This document shows positions 1 through 12,698 of a stretch of 64,000 nucleotides of DNA, piece after piece. This stretch comes from Strigamia acuminata (Eukaryota; Arthropoda; Chilopoda; Geophilomorpha; Linotaeniidae): the NCBI GenBank assembly GCA_949358305.1, contig OX442323.1, forward strand, positions 5,084,001 to 5,148,000. The letters run 5' to 3'. A model generated the notes under the pieces. The model was given only the letters and a program-made list of their open reading frames with translations, did no database searches and had not been told where the DNA came from. Position 1 is the stretch's first letter, and every line of letters begins with the position of its first letter. A program made the position numbers and the translations under genes.

Positions 1-3000
1 AATCGTTTTCCGTTACCTGATACACGTGATGATTGTCGGATGATTTTCCAGCTAAAAACGCCGATGGAATCCAAATGTTTATTAGTGAACGTGTAGCTGC
101 CGTCATCGACGACCTAAAAAACAAACAATTAATTACTTATTATTATTAAATTCGATCGCGATTACGTGTCGTAATCCGACGTGACGCTTAAATCGTCGTC
201 CGACGTTTGATTATCATCGGGGAGCTGAAACCAACAACAGAATTATTAATTTTAAGAAAAAAAAGAGTTAAAAGGAAGAAAAGATTCGCGTTACCGGTCC
301 TCTGAGGTCGATTAGTTCCTCCCGTAACCTTCGCACGACGGCCTCCTTCTGAGACAGGAGTCTGTGGAGCCGCTCGTTGAATTCCATCAGCTCTCCGTGC
401 ATTTCCGCCACTTGGATCAACTTCCTTTCGTACTCCGTGGCCTCGAAGTGGTAATCGATGAAGGGTTTGTGCTCGGGAATCGCTGGAACCGGGTCTCCGC
501 TGAGACAACCTAAATTTAAACAAATTTAAATAATTTAAAAAAATTAAAAAGAAATAAAATAATTTACTATTCTCGTTCTTAAAGCCGTCTTTCTTTAGCA
601 TTTGTACAGCGCCGACGTATTTCTTTAACTGGTGTTTCAGCAATTCGTTCTCTCTCGCAAGAGCTTGTAATTTCGTCTGCAGTCGTTCCACGCGCTCTTG
701 ATTCTTCGCTTTAATGTCGTCCATTTCCACCCTCAGTCCCGCGCACATTTCCATCTCGCGATCCAGAAGGATCCGCAACGACCTGCGAAAATCAAATTTT
801 TAATTTTTGTAAAACGTAAAAACATCTATTTGAGTGTTGTTTCAGTACTTGTTTTGTTCTTCGACTTCCTCTTTCTTTTGCATTAACGATATAACCGCTT
901 GTTTCATTTCGCCCAGCGAAAGAGTGTCGTTGCTCGTCGTCGTCGACGTTACATTCGCCGAATGCAGTTGTAAATTGGACGTAGAACTAAAAAAATAAAA
1001 TTAATTAAATAAATAAATGGCGATATTATTTGTATTTACCAATTTTGGAGGACTTTCTGCAACGCCAGGGCGGCCACGGCGCATTCAGTGTCCTCGGAAT
1101 AACTTGGAATTGAGACTGAATCTTCTGAAAATAAGTTAATTGATAAATAATCGAAATTCAGCATCAAATTAAAACGCTAACCCGAATTCACTTCTTCGAA
1201 GCCATTCACGGGTATCAGTTCGCCGATGCAGATGTCGTTAATCGGAGTCAGAACGGTCTTTTCGGAATTATTAATTACAGGAATGGAAGTTGAACTTCTA
1301 AAACAAAAAAATAAACTTCAATTTGATAAATATCAAAATTAAAATTTTGATATTTGTTTTACACTTTATCACCGGAACGTTGAGATTCTTTCATTTCACC
1401 GCACTTTTCCAAGTGCTCGAGCTCCAACTTCACATTGAACGTCTTAATCTCGTCAGAGCCACGAGTCACTTCCGTTTCCGCTTGTTTCAAGTCGTCGTAA
1501 GACCCGCTGCCTTCCAGATCCGAATTGAAAAGCGGCAAACCATCCGCAGCGGACGAACCATCTTTCCAACAACTCGTGTTGGCGTTGATTTCTCTCCCGT
1601 TATCGTCCTTCGAGTCGACGTTATCGTGGAAATGCATTTCACTTAAATCAGCTTGGACGCTGATGGGCGATGAAAGACAAGTAGGAGGAGCGCTGAAGTA
1701 CGACGGTGATAACTGCACGCACCTGTGATTGACAAAATAATAAAAAAAATTAAATCACTCTCGAATATTGTTTTTGTTAATCTTATCACACTCGCCGATG
1801 ATTAATTTTCCACTTTAATTCAATATCAAGATCGAATAAACAACAAAAAAATACAAGAACGTGACTAGATAAGTGGTTCAATCATCGCCCATTAGTCCAT
1901 TAGTGATTTAGTCATTTAATTGATTCACCTGCTATTCCCGTCTAAATCATCTTCGTCGAATGACACTATTTGAGCCAAAGCTTTTTTCTTTTTCTTTTTT
2001 TCCTTAAAATTCGAGTCTGGAATTTATTTAGAGGAAAAAAAATTAAATTAAATAAAAATTTAGAAATTAAATTTGATATTTGTGCCTTTTGGAGGGCTCT
2101 CGACCACTGGAACTTGATCCTGAGAAGCAGCGGACGAGTGAAACATCGATAATGGACTGTTGACAGCTGGATGGGTTCGCATAGTATTTAAATCAGAGTT
2201 GTCAATGTTGATGGCAAACATAATGGAACCTAATCCTAAAAATTGATAATTTTTTTTTTTTTTTTTTTTAAATTGTATTTTTTAAATTGTATTTTTTAAA
2301 TTACCAGCTGCCATCATTGGAAGCATGCTAGACCGTTCCTGATCCATTACAAATGCCCAATCTTCGTAATACTGAGATAAAAAAGCTGGTTCGCCGAGTA
2401 TCATGTGAATGTATCTCTCCAATGCACGTTCGTTCAACGCTGATCTCAACCACGCTCGTCCACGACCAATGTCGGATGTTATGTTTTTCAAAAACAAATA
2501 TCGTTCATGCTCGTGTTTCGTCAGGATTTGCTTGACAACATGCCAGAAAACTAAATTAAATCAAAATTAAAAATTAAAAATTAAAAAATTGATTAAATTT
2601 CGTTCGAAGTTTCGAACCTGGTTCGTCTTCGCCGTTTCTTAATGTTAATCCTGTGACCATTTCCGTGACATGTTTAAATGCGGCAAATCCCTTGTTATTC
2701 CTTCTTAATCCGTGCTGAAGTGCGACTTCAAACTGCGTGCAAAGGCAGACAACTCGACTGTCCCCGTCGCTCGCCAACTCCGTTCTGCCACCAAACCTAA
2801 TTTGACACTGCCAATTGGATAAAACATAAATATACGAACGATATTTCAGCGTGTTTGACCTACTTGTTTGACGGCATCGAGCAGTTTGTTTTGTAGCGCT
2901 TGTTTTTCCGCCGCGCTCTGCTCAATTTCTGCGGAAAAAATGCGAAAAAAATGCGTAAAAATAAGAAAAATTCGGAAATGAAAAATAACGCGTGACTCGC

Positions 3001-3206
3001 GATGCGTGTAATTGTGTGTTGCACGGTCACGAGGTGTTTTGTAATTTAGATTTAAACGAAAAAAGAAAAAAAGAAAAAAAAATACATCAAAATCCAATTG
3101 ATTGGCCAATGCAAGTGGATTTCAGATTTCGAGATTTGCGTTACGAGCCGTCGGATTGCATCGGATGTGATCGTAATTTCTCGTTGTTTCGGGGCTTACC
3201 AGTCAT
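1..3206 (-). CDS. SNX29: Sorting nexin-29 (RUN + coiled coil + start of PX domain), 3' end outside window
   Basis: Spliced minus-strand gene. Readable exons: 3206-3200 (M-T), 2928-2864, 2807-2618, 2550-2305, 2235-2086, 2016-1929, 1722 to about 1368, then about 1297-1184, 1130-1042, 988-847, 782-571, 510-297, 226-180 and 110-1. The N-terminus is a RUN domain, including KQCQIRFGGR, GRGRAWLRSALNERALERY and YYEDWAFVMDQERSSMLP, which match SNX29 strongly. A Lys-rich KKKKKKALAQIVSFDEDD linker follows, then coiled coils (KQAVISLMQKKEEVEEQNK; ENELLKHQLKKYVGAVQML). The last readable exon begins a PX domain (LINIWIPSAFLAGK, HHVYQ); the remainder lies left of base 1. SNX29 is a phosphoinositide- and small-GTPase-linked sorting nexin, so an endosomal role follows from the family. 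The intron after base 2086 needs a GC donor (AAAAG|GCAC). The ATG shares a promoter with RPL10. Confidence 0.95.
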
Positions 3207-3564
3207 TTTAAGTTTGCCGCACTCGAGGTGATTTTAGAATGTGGAAGGAGAAGGGCCGAGCGAATATATTTGATAGCTCTCATGACCACAACGAATTTGC
3301 TCCCATATTGTTATTGTAAAGTTGAGTGTGAGGTGATTGGTGGATTGCGAGTTATGTCATGTTTGATTTTTGTTTCCATCTGGTGTCGAAAATTAGAACG
3401 ACGCGAGGTAATTCCGGTTTTGGCAGCCATTTCCGGAAAGTTACTCAACGTTGTCTACAGCAGGTTGAGGTTTGTACGAGTTTAATCTCAAAACATCCAT
3501 TAATCGCGCATCGATCTACTAGAAACTGAAATCATTTTAAATTATTTATAGGAAGGGAGACAAA
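3207..3564. promoter_or_regulatory. Bidirectional promoter between SNX29 and RPL10
   Basis: About 358 bp separates the two divergent start codons, so both promoters and both 5' UTRs must fit here. An RPL10 5' UTR intron is possible but not resolvable. I see no TATA box at a convincing position. Confidence 0.6.
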
Positions 3565-4557
<993 letters not shown>

Positions 4558-4593
4558 ATTCGAAAAACAACGTGTAATTTGAGCCGATTGAGA

Positions 4594-4599
4594 AATAAA
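4594..4599 (+). terminator. Polyadenylation signal of RPL10
   Basis: AATAAA about 37 bp after the RPL10 stop codon. Confidence 0.7.
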
Positions 4600-4853
4600 T
4601 TTAAAGAAAAAAAAGATTTACAAAGACAACACTTCTTGGATTTATTTTTGTCTAACAACTCCAAGGGATGTAACATCATTCGATCGAAGGCACACTCAGG
4701 TTTTCGCTTTAGATCAAATAATTTAGTAGGAATTTTCTACGTTAATATTATAAAATACAGCTTTCGACAGTGAAATTTTTCCGTACATTGGTTTGTATCA
4801 TCGTGTTGGATGATATTTACAATATTTACAAGAACATCACACGGTAGTACGAG

Positions 4854-6510
4854 CTAAAGCAACATTTTGGCGAATTCTACAAAGAAATAGGAAAAAATTA
4901 CAATAAATTGCTGGAAAACGAGTTCTCCGTACCATTATAATCGATTTTTCCATCTTTGTTGACATCGACCGTACTAAGCAGGTCATCCAACGCCTTATCC
5001 GACATTTGTTCGCCGATCATGTCCATGGCCCGCTTTAATTCCTCCTATTTCAACAAAAAGACTAAATTCTAATTTCTAAATTCCGAACTCGACCGTACCC
5101 GTGTTATAAACCCGTTTCCGTCTTTGTCGAACACTTTGAACGCCGTTTTAAGTTCCTCCATCAAATCGTCTTCGCCGGAAAACTGATTCATAAACATAAA
5201 AAATTCCTCTTCGCTAATTAAACCGTCACCTGCAAATGAAATAAAAATAAAAATGAAAATAAGAATGAAAATAAAATTGAAAACAAAATGGAGGGAAACT
5301 AAGACCTGATCCACCGACATCGTCACCGCTGCTCGAACTGTCGGTCGAGGCGTTCGAGCAACGACTGGGTGAAGTGCCCGTTTCGCTCTCGCTGCTCGAC
5401 CTGTCGCTGCCCTGCATCAACGGGCGCCGACGCGACAGATACCTGCGCGAGGACGAGGGCGGCAAGCCCGACTGGGGCTGCCCGCCCACGTCCATCTGCA
5501 CGTCCGGGCCGTTGTGCTGCTGGAAGTGTTGGCGCGCCGCGTGCTCCGAGGAGGCGTAGACGGGCCAGCGTTGCTTGTCGCTTCGATTCTTGCGATGCCT
5601 CGGCCGGTCGCGGGCGAACAAACTGCCGCGCACGGGCGCCCCGTTCGGGCCCGTCACGTTCGCCGCTTCCAGACCCTTCTTGCCGACCACCACGTCGAAG
5701 TGGACCACCTCGCCGTCCGCCAACCCGCGCCATCGCCACTTGCCGATCGTGTTGGCCGAGTTGGCGGCGATGGCCGTGTTGTGCACGAACACGTCGTTGC
5801 CGTTGTCGTGGCGCGTGATGAACCCGTAGCCGTTTTTCACGTTGAACCATTTCACGCAGCCGGACACGGCCGTCTCGAGCACCGGTTTCGACGCCGGCAC
5901 CACGGGGCTGGAGGCCGCGCTCATCGCGCCACTTCTGCTCGATGGACTTCGTGCCTTGGCGCCAAGGCAGTGCAACATCGCGAGCGACTAGGAACCCGAA
6001 CCCGAACTCCACTTCACTCTCGACGAGACGAGACGACACGAGAGAGAGTGTCGCGCCGCGTGTTCGCAAGCGATAGCGCATTGTTGCATTTGTTGCAAAT
6101 GGCGGCCGAGGGAGTCAATATACCTTGTTTGCCCAGCTTCTGCAGGATGTACGACACTTCTTCGTCGGTCGCCGGGAACCCGAGTTTCTCCATCATCGTC
6201 TTCAGCTCGAGGAAATTGATGAGGCCGTCTTGGTTTTCGTCCAGGAGACGAAACGCTTGATGGATGTCTTGAAGGAGAAATCATTTTTAAAACAATTTAT
6301 TTTATTTTATTTTATTTATATTAATTTCTACCTCGTTTTCGTTCTTCGGTGAATGACTTTAGCGATTTCGTTCGTTTTAACGACTTTCTCCTTTCCTAGA
6401 ACAAACATTTGACGTGTTTAAACGGTCGTGTTGCGTGTATTTATACTTTTTACACGAGTCGTAAAAATTGTGCAATAAATATTCGCTTTTTCAAGTGTTT
6501 GCATTTGCAT
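4854..6510 (-). CDS. Calmodulin-like protein with four EF-hands
   Basis: Exons on the minus strand: 6395-6332, 6267-6124, 5229-5099, 5044-4933 and 4876-4854 (ending DYNEFAKMLL-stop). A possible first coding exon is 6510-6454, starting [13 protein letters not shown]; it joins phase 0 to phase 0 over a 58-bp intron, but that exon is weakly supported. With it the protein is 176 residues. Loop I is [12 protein letters not shown], loop [15 protein letters not shown] and loop [14 protein letters not shown], all with canonical Ca-binding positions. Loop II ([12 protein letters not shown]) lacks the first Asp and is probably degenerate. A calcium-sensor role is inferred from the family; I cannot assign an orthologue. 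Its second intron (5230-6123, by far its longest) contains a complete Y-box/cold-shock ORF on the same strand. Confidence 0.8.
5226..5924 (-). CDS. Y-box / cold-shock-domain protein, nested in the EF-hand gene
   Basis: Single uninterrupted GC-rich frame of 232 residues from [14 protein letters not shown]; an upstream in-frame Met at 5978 would add 18 residues. A cold-shock domain lies at about residues 18-100: [18 protein letters not shown] holds RNP1 (NGYGFITR) and [11 protein letters not shown] holds RNP2, followed by [16 protein letters not shown] as in Y-box proteins. The C-terminal part is basic and Ser-rich ([21 protein letters not shown]). Y-box proteins bind mRNA and single-stranded DNA and control translation. 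Absence of introns and a base composition unlike the flanks suggest a retrocopy. The unspliced frame stops in TGA at 5228-5226, which straddles the start (5229) of the next EF-hand exon, and no AATAAA lies before that point. The coding end may therefore be spliced differently. Confidence 0.8.
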   Translation of the reverse strand: MSAASSPVVPASKPVLETAVSGCVKWFNVKNGYGFITRHDNGNDVFVHNTAIAANSANTIGKWRWRGLADGEVVHFDVVVGKKGLEAANVTGPNGAPVRGSLFARDRPRHRKNRSDKQRWPVYASSEHAARQHFQQHNGPDVQMDVGGQPQSGLPPSSSRRYLSRRRPLMQGSDRSSSESETGTSPSRCSNASTDSSSSGDDVGGSGLSFPPFCFQFYFHSYFHFYFYFICR

Positions 6511-7519
6511 TTTAGCACCTTTTTGTTGCGCGGCCAACAAAAATGGGAACGAAATTAATTTATTTCGATTTGCAATCGATTTTGGGGCCCGAAACCGACG
6601 TCGTTTCGAGGATTACTATCCATCGGACGATGTTTGTTTGCGGAGTTGTCACTCGAGGGAGGGTGAATTCAAAAGTGGATGACAAGCTTGACATCGATCT
6701 TGCTGCCAAGAAAAGTGGAAAAAAATGTGAATAGACTTTGGCACTCGATGCCAGATGGGAAAATAGTTCACCCCTGTCAAGAAAACTGTCCTGCAAATGA
6801 TTTTCGCATTCGCCTCCGTCAAAAAAATAACAAAATAAACATAAAAATCACTTCAACCTTTAAATAAATCCAACGGAGAATTAAATCCAATAAAACCAGC
6901 GGATATTTCCGCCACTTCCTCATCAATATCAATTGATTATCAATTCGCATTTCAAAAACAAAAAAAAATAAAAAATTCCGACTTCCACGTTTTGACGTAC
7001 CGGTAAATAGAAAAAAATTAAAATAAAATGGAGAAATCCATGCAAAAGGCATTTTGGGACATTAAAGTATATTTTTAGCCCAGTTCTAAATTTCGTAACA
7101 CTAAATCAATGCAGCGTGTTATTTATAACCCCCCAAAAAATTAAAAACTGCAAAAAAAAATATTTTTTTAAAAAGTTAAATCAAATTATTCCAATGGCAG
7201 TCTCGTATCGAACAACGAGTCCCGATAAACGTGTCACCTGCTACTCACCATTTTCATTGAGCGCCCGCACGCCCGCACGCCTGCACTCACCGCTCTAACC
7301 GCGTGGGGCGGTTCGGCTTCCCCATCGCGCTAATCGACTGCGCCCGCCCTACAAACAAAATGGCTCGCGAGTCGCGACACCACCATTAGTTTGGAGTGGA
7401 GTGAGCGACCGCCGCGCAGGGGAGTGAGTGAGTGACTGACTTATTCGCCTTAGACATTTTTCTCGCACTTAATCCTTTATTTTCCATTTTTGTTACATTT
7501 CGCGTTCAATTTCGCCCTT
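6511..7519. other. Intergenic spacer between EF-hand gene and VPS35L
   Basis: No coding exon recognised. It should hold the promoter of the minus-strand EF-hand gene. Bases 7255-7440 are noticeably GC- and CpG-rich compared with the flanks, but no start codon there leads to a recognisable protein. The end near 7440-7519 is the VPS35L 3' UTR. Confidence 0.5.
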
Positions 7520-10500
7520 CTAGCGATTAACCGTTTGCAGTTTGGACGCCACTTGGTTGGTCGCGGTCCGTTTGATGCTCTCCAATAGTTTTGCCTGCGT
7601 AAACAAATTAAAATTAGGTTTCGTACGTTTTTTTCGACGATTTTTGACTTACTGCCAATTTGGTTTGCATATGACCTTCTTTATGCGCCAATAGCCAGAG
7701 GTTTACGGTGAGAGTCGCGACCGATTCGTGGGTGATGTCGGCGTGAGCCACGATGTGGTTGATCAGTTCGAGGCACAGGTTCGCTTGCTGCTTCAACAGC
7801 TGCCGATTCAAAGCGGTAAACATTGATTTTTACGTTTAATTTTGGGCATTTTAGCAAATTTAAATTACGTCGCTTTCCCTGAGTTGTTTGAAATGCGACA
7901 AAATCTCGTCCAGGACGATTTTCATCATTTTGTTCACTTCCGACAAGAATTTCGGATCGCTTCCGTACAAACGGTCGTTCGAGTCGACTAGAAAATAAAA
8001 TAAATCCATTTAAATCGAAGAAAAATTGTCAATTTTAAACCTTTATCGATGTGATAACAGTACGATTCCTGAGAAAGTGCGGAGAGAAAGTCCAAAACGT
8101 TCAAATAAATGTGAATTTTCGTCTCGCTGTTCACGTCCCACACGTAATCGTGCAGTACGTTCAGCAACCCCCGTAATAAATAGAGCGCCGCGTGCTCGGG
8201 ATTATCCTAAATTAAACAAAAACAATTATTCCAAATCGATATACGACTCGCAATCGCTTACAGGGACGACCAGCAGCGTCGAAAGGAAATTGCAGACGTA
8301 GGATCTGAGAAACGGCTCGACCGGTCGGTGTTTTCCGTCGATTTCGACCGTTTTCGGCAAATCCGGCAGTGTGTTCACGGCGGCTTTAAAACAAGCGTCG
8401 GCTATAATTCAAGAGAATTAATTATTTTTCTTTTTTAAAGCGAAAAATTACCTTGGCCGAGACATTGATTGAGCAAAGCCACCTGGCCGCAAGTTAAATA
8501 TAACTCGAAGCAGCTCAGTGTGTTGGTAAGCGACGGAATGGTGATGAAAGTGTACGCCGCGCAGGCCTAGCGGTTTAAAATTAGAACTATGTAAACGGTA
8601 ATTTTAATTTGCGTTCGTACTCGGGCGAAAGCGGCGGTTTTTCGAGTGTGGTGTCCTTTGACGATGTTTCGCGTTTGCATCGCTAGAGAACTGACGTGCT
8701 GGAATCGAAATTAGAATTTAAATTTAACCGATTTGATGTTTTAAATTTAAATTTCGTTTTACGTGGACGAGTTGGATGAGAACGGGTTCCAGATTACTAA
8801 AACTCTGCCTCGCTTCCACGTAGAAATTTAATTGCTGTTCGAAATCACGACCGAAATTCACTTTGCGAATAAATGCGATGATGCAATTTGCAATTTGTCG
8901 CTTCTCGTCCTCGATGGTCAGCGCGCTGCGAACGAATAAAACGAATAAAATGAAAAAAGGCGTTTTGTCGCGCGGTTGTGCGAGTTTACTTGACGGAATC
9001 GTGCGCGGTCTTTGCAATGAACATCATGGCGTTGATTATAACCGGGTCGTTGGTAGATTCCGACTGATTTCTGCGCAAATAAAATTAATTAAGTGTAAAT
9101 TTTTTAAATAATTGACAATAATAATCACCTGGAAAAGGCTTCCATGATTAATTTGCACATGTCCACTTTGACGGACTCTTTTTGGAACATGTCGACGAAG
9201 GGCAAAAATTTATCCATGGCAAAAAGGACGGAAAAGTCGCGCATGTGGTTCAAAATTCGATCGACGACGCCTTGTAACTGCGCGTAATGGTTTTCAAACG
9301 CTCGATCAGGCGTCAAATGCTTGATGATATCGCCCAGGAATGTATTCACTTCTCGTTTCTAATTTTACAAAAAAAAAAATTAATTTTTTTAAAATATTTT
9401 AATAAATTGTTATATAAAACTCACGCTGAAATGTTTGACGGTGTATTCGATCCATATCTCGGCGCAACTCATGTAATGCTACAACAAAAAGAAGAATATT
9501 TTAAAACTACGATTTAATTCGAGCGAATTTCAACGATTTACGGCTGGATTTTTTAACTTGGTCACAATTTTCCAAACATCATTCAACACTTGTAGTTTCA
9601 CGTTGTCGTGCGGATCAGCCACGACTAAGCAAAGTCCGAGAGTTCTGAATAACAAATGCTAGAAAAAAAAATAATAAATAATAATAATAAAACGTAATCG
9701 ATGTCAATACCTTTGGAAAACCAGCATCCTCGCATTCTTTCATCATTTCCACAAATTGCAAAGCGCGATTAGCAATAAATTCGGGCTGAAACGCGGCCAT
9801 AATAGAATTGAGCAATAATGCACTGAAAAAAAACAAAACGTGTAAAAAATCGCCGTTTAAATCCATTTAAAATGCTTTAACCTGTTGCATTGTTGTTTGC
9901 AACGCTCCATTATTTCAGGTAAAAGACTTTCAGAGGCTTTGTACGCGATGCATTGAAGAATCCAGTCGACTGCCGGCGAATATAACGTTAAGTAGACGGA
10001 AAGATCCACTTTTTGTCGACTCAATTCGACCTGCACTCCGGCGCACGACAGCTAATAACAATTAAACAATAATATAAATATTTGTAATATTGGTAAATTT
10101 TTTATACCTGGTTATAATTCATCAAAAAATCGTACAAATTTTCGTACAAGTAGTTTCTAACTTCAGGGGCAACTGACATACCCATCTGCAATGCAAATAA
10201 TGCATTTTAAATAAATAAATATTTGAAAAAAGGACAATTTACTCTGCATAAATAACATCTGGCGTAAGCAGCAACGATTGGGTCTCCAATTCCACGAATA
10301 ATCTTACTGAGTCGCATTAAAGCTTTGGAGAATTCCCTGCAACGATTAATTTTGTCGTTTATGTATTTCAAAGGTAATTCGGATAGTTTACCCGGATGTT
10401 AGAAAGTTGTACGACTTGAGAACGGCAATTTCGACGTAGAGTCGTGGAATTAACTCTCGGATCGACGCGATCTTGAAAAACCAATTCCGACACGTTTCTT

Positions 10501-11734
10501 TGGCCGATTCCGGCACCATTTGAGGCGTAAAATTTTCTATATTTAAATAAAAGAAAATTTAATTCGATTTAAAATTTCCTTTTTCTGATTCGTGTACCGG
10601 GTAATTGAGTTGGATTGCGATTTCCCGGTGCGTAGTATTCAGCTTTTATACGAATTCTTTCATACACAAGTTGACCAAAAGTGTCGAGGATGTCGGTAAT
10701 CAAAACAAATTTACTCGGATAAAATTGTATGACCGACGTATCGACTAAAAGTTTCGAACACTGCAAAACAAAAAATTAAAAATTAAAAAATTAAAAAATA
10801 ACGTTTTAAATGCACATTTTTCTACCTGAATGACTATTTTTAAAGCTTTAACTCGTTGATCTTGCTCCCACGCCTCGATCAACGCTTGATTGAGTTCGTC
10901 GATCCGATGAACGTACTCTTGCTGCGATAAATTGAGCATTTCCCTCACGGAACCCTCTTCAAAATCATCCAATTGCTCCAGTCTGTTCTTAACCTTGTCA
11001 GCAACCGAACTCTGCGCTTTTATAACAACTGAAAAACAAAAAAAAATTAACAAAAAATATATATAAATAATAATTTTATTTTTAAAACCTTTTTCTCCAC
11101 CGGAAAGAAAACTAGTCGCGATCGACAACTTCTCAGACGTTGTATATTTACTCAAAATTCCCGCTTTTTTGTTGTACCAGGGCTCGAAATTCTCATCCGC
11201 AGATTTGCCGCTCGTCGCTCCTTTACCAAAACTCTCTTTCTGCAAAAACAATTAATAAATACGACGACAAAACTGAATTATACCGTCAACTCACTCTCTC
11301 CTGCATCGTGTAGCCAGATGCCATCTTAGATAACGGGTCCATTTCAGCGGCAAACTGAGATAACGGATCGCACCCCTCAAATGCAAAATTCAACGGATCT
11401 GCCAATCCAACCGGCGCTTTCCGCGGTGTGCTGGTACCGGACGAAGAAGCACTACCTAGTGTACTCGTTGACGATTTTCTCAGCAGCTTGCTTTCAGTCA
11501 TCTATTCGATATTAATTATTAGAAACTTAATGGGAGACGTATTGGAATTCATGTTTACCATTGATACCATCGGTTTGAGAGGATGTTCGCAAACTTCTTC
11601 TCTGCTAATAGAAGCATTCAACTGTTTTCTTTCGTTGTCGTAATCCCTGCATCTTGGAATCCTGTACGTGATTTAGAAATTAATGTAAAAGAAAGAGAAA
11701 AGGGGTGTTTTACTAACCACTCGTTGGCCGCCAT
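7520..11734 (-). CDS. VPS35L: VPS35-like subunit of the Retriever complex
   Basis: Multi-exon minus gene. First exons: 11734-11718 (MAANEW), 11661-11559, 11501-11295, then 11239 onward; the stop is TAG at 7522-7520 after KLQTVNR. The best-matching stretches to human VPS35L (C16orf62) are [43 protein letters not shown] followed by [57 protein letters not shown] and [19 protein letters not shown]. The protein is the large HEAT-like scaffold of Retriever (with VPS26C and VPS29), which recycles cargo from endosomes. Total length is close to 900 residues, as expected. About eighteen exons are separated by introns of roughly 50-70 bp. It is head-to-head with MED9. An 80-bp copy of its first exon and adjoining intron lies at 21961-22042. 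Confidence 0.95.
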
Positions 11735-11919
11735 TTTCGTTTTCAAAAACGATCGTCGGATGGCGCTAGGCTCGGAAGGTACCACGAAATATTGGGCCGA
11801 ACGCGAGCTGTTCGTGTCAATTCTGACATAACAAAAGGACAGAATATTGTTTCTTCGTATAAAAGCACAATTTAAATTGGAGAAGACGTTTTTGTTTTCG
11901 TAGCTGCCTGGGAACCAAG
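11735..11919. promoter_or_regulatory. Bidirectional promoter VPS35L / MED9
   Basis: Only 185 bp separates the divergent ATGs, so both transcripts must start inside it. No TATA box is evident. Confidence 0.65.
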
Positions 11920-12312
11920 ATGGCTGCCCAGATAAAAACTGAACCGAGCGAAGAAACCGACGTCGAGTTTTTGCCGTTAATCTACGAAATAATTCGAAGG
12001 TGAGAAGATTGAGCTCGAAAAATGCCCGTTGGATTAATTTTTAAATTTAAATTTCCTGTTTTCAGCATTGAAAAAGAGAATCACGACGCGACGCAGAAAG
12101 CGAAAGATTTCCTCAACACGACGGTGAAAATGAACGAACTGAAAAACAAACTGCAGCAGTGTCGCGAAAGTATCCAAAGACTACCCGGAATCGACTACAG
12201 CAAAGAAGACCAAGTGAAACGTTTCGAAGCGCTGCGTAAACAGCTCATCATGAAGCGAGAACTTTTGATCAAATACAGGAATTTTTGTCATTTCGACGTG
12301 TCGAAAATTTAA
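11920..12312 (+). CDS. MED9: Mediator complex subunit 9
   Basis: Two exons, 11920-11999 and 12066-12312, joined phase 2, giving 108 residues starting MAAQIKTEPSEETDVEFLPL. The family pattern is clear: a FLPLIYEIIRSIEKENHD start, a coiled-coil middle (MNELKNKLQQCRESIQRLPG) and a final helix LRKQLIMKRELLIKYRNFC followed by F-D-V, comparable with the LREQVRTKNELLQKYKSLC helix of vertebrate MED9. It is a middle-module subunit of Mediator, bridging activators and RNA polymerase II. Slightly shorter than human MED9 because the Pro-rich N-terminal tail is missing. Confidence 0.9.
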
Positions 12313-12698
12313 CGAAAAAGATTTTATTCAAAAAAAAAAAATTAATAATAAATAAAACACTTTTTACCACACTTTAAAAAATAAAAGAAGAGAAAAAAAC
12401 ATATTTTTATGCAGAAAATAGTCATAAACTACAGTCAATAACCAAAATAACCCACCACACAAACCCAACTAACGTAAACTTCAACTTCAACTTGAATCTA
12501 GACAAAAATAAACAAAAAAAGTCGCATTTGTTCCTTTTAAATATCAGGTACAACTGAGTAAATCACAAATCTTATTGTACATGTATTCACATATCGGACT
12601 ACAGCTACGAAACCAGTATCAAATTGAGCAAAACTATTAGAATTTAATAGATGGTACCTTTGCCACAAGTCAATAAATACTCGAAACCTACGCAGGCG
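12313..12698. other. Convergent 3' UTR spacer MED9 / SIRT7
   Basis: AT-rich 386-bp interval between two converging genes. It holds AATAAA-type signals on the plus strand near 12345-12360 for MED9. Nothing else seen. Confidence 0.5.

Noticed and set aside
5369-6260. Plus-strand and -2 frame long ORFs over the Y-box region
   Set aside because: Shadows of the GC-rich Y-box coding sequence; Arg/Pro-rich with no domain.
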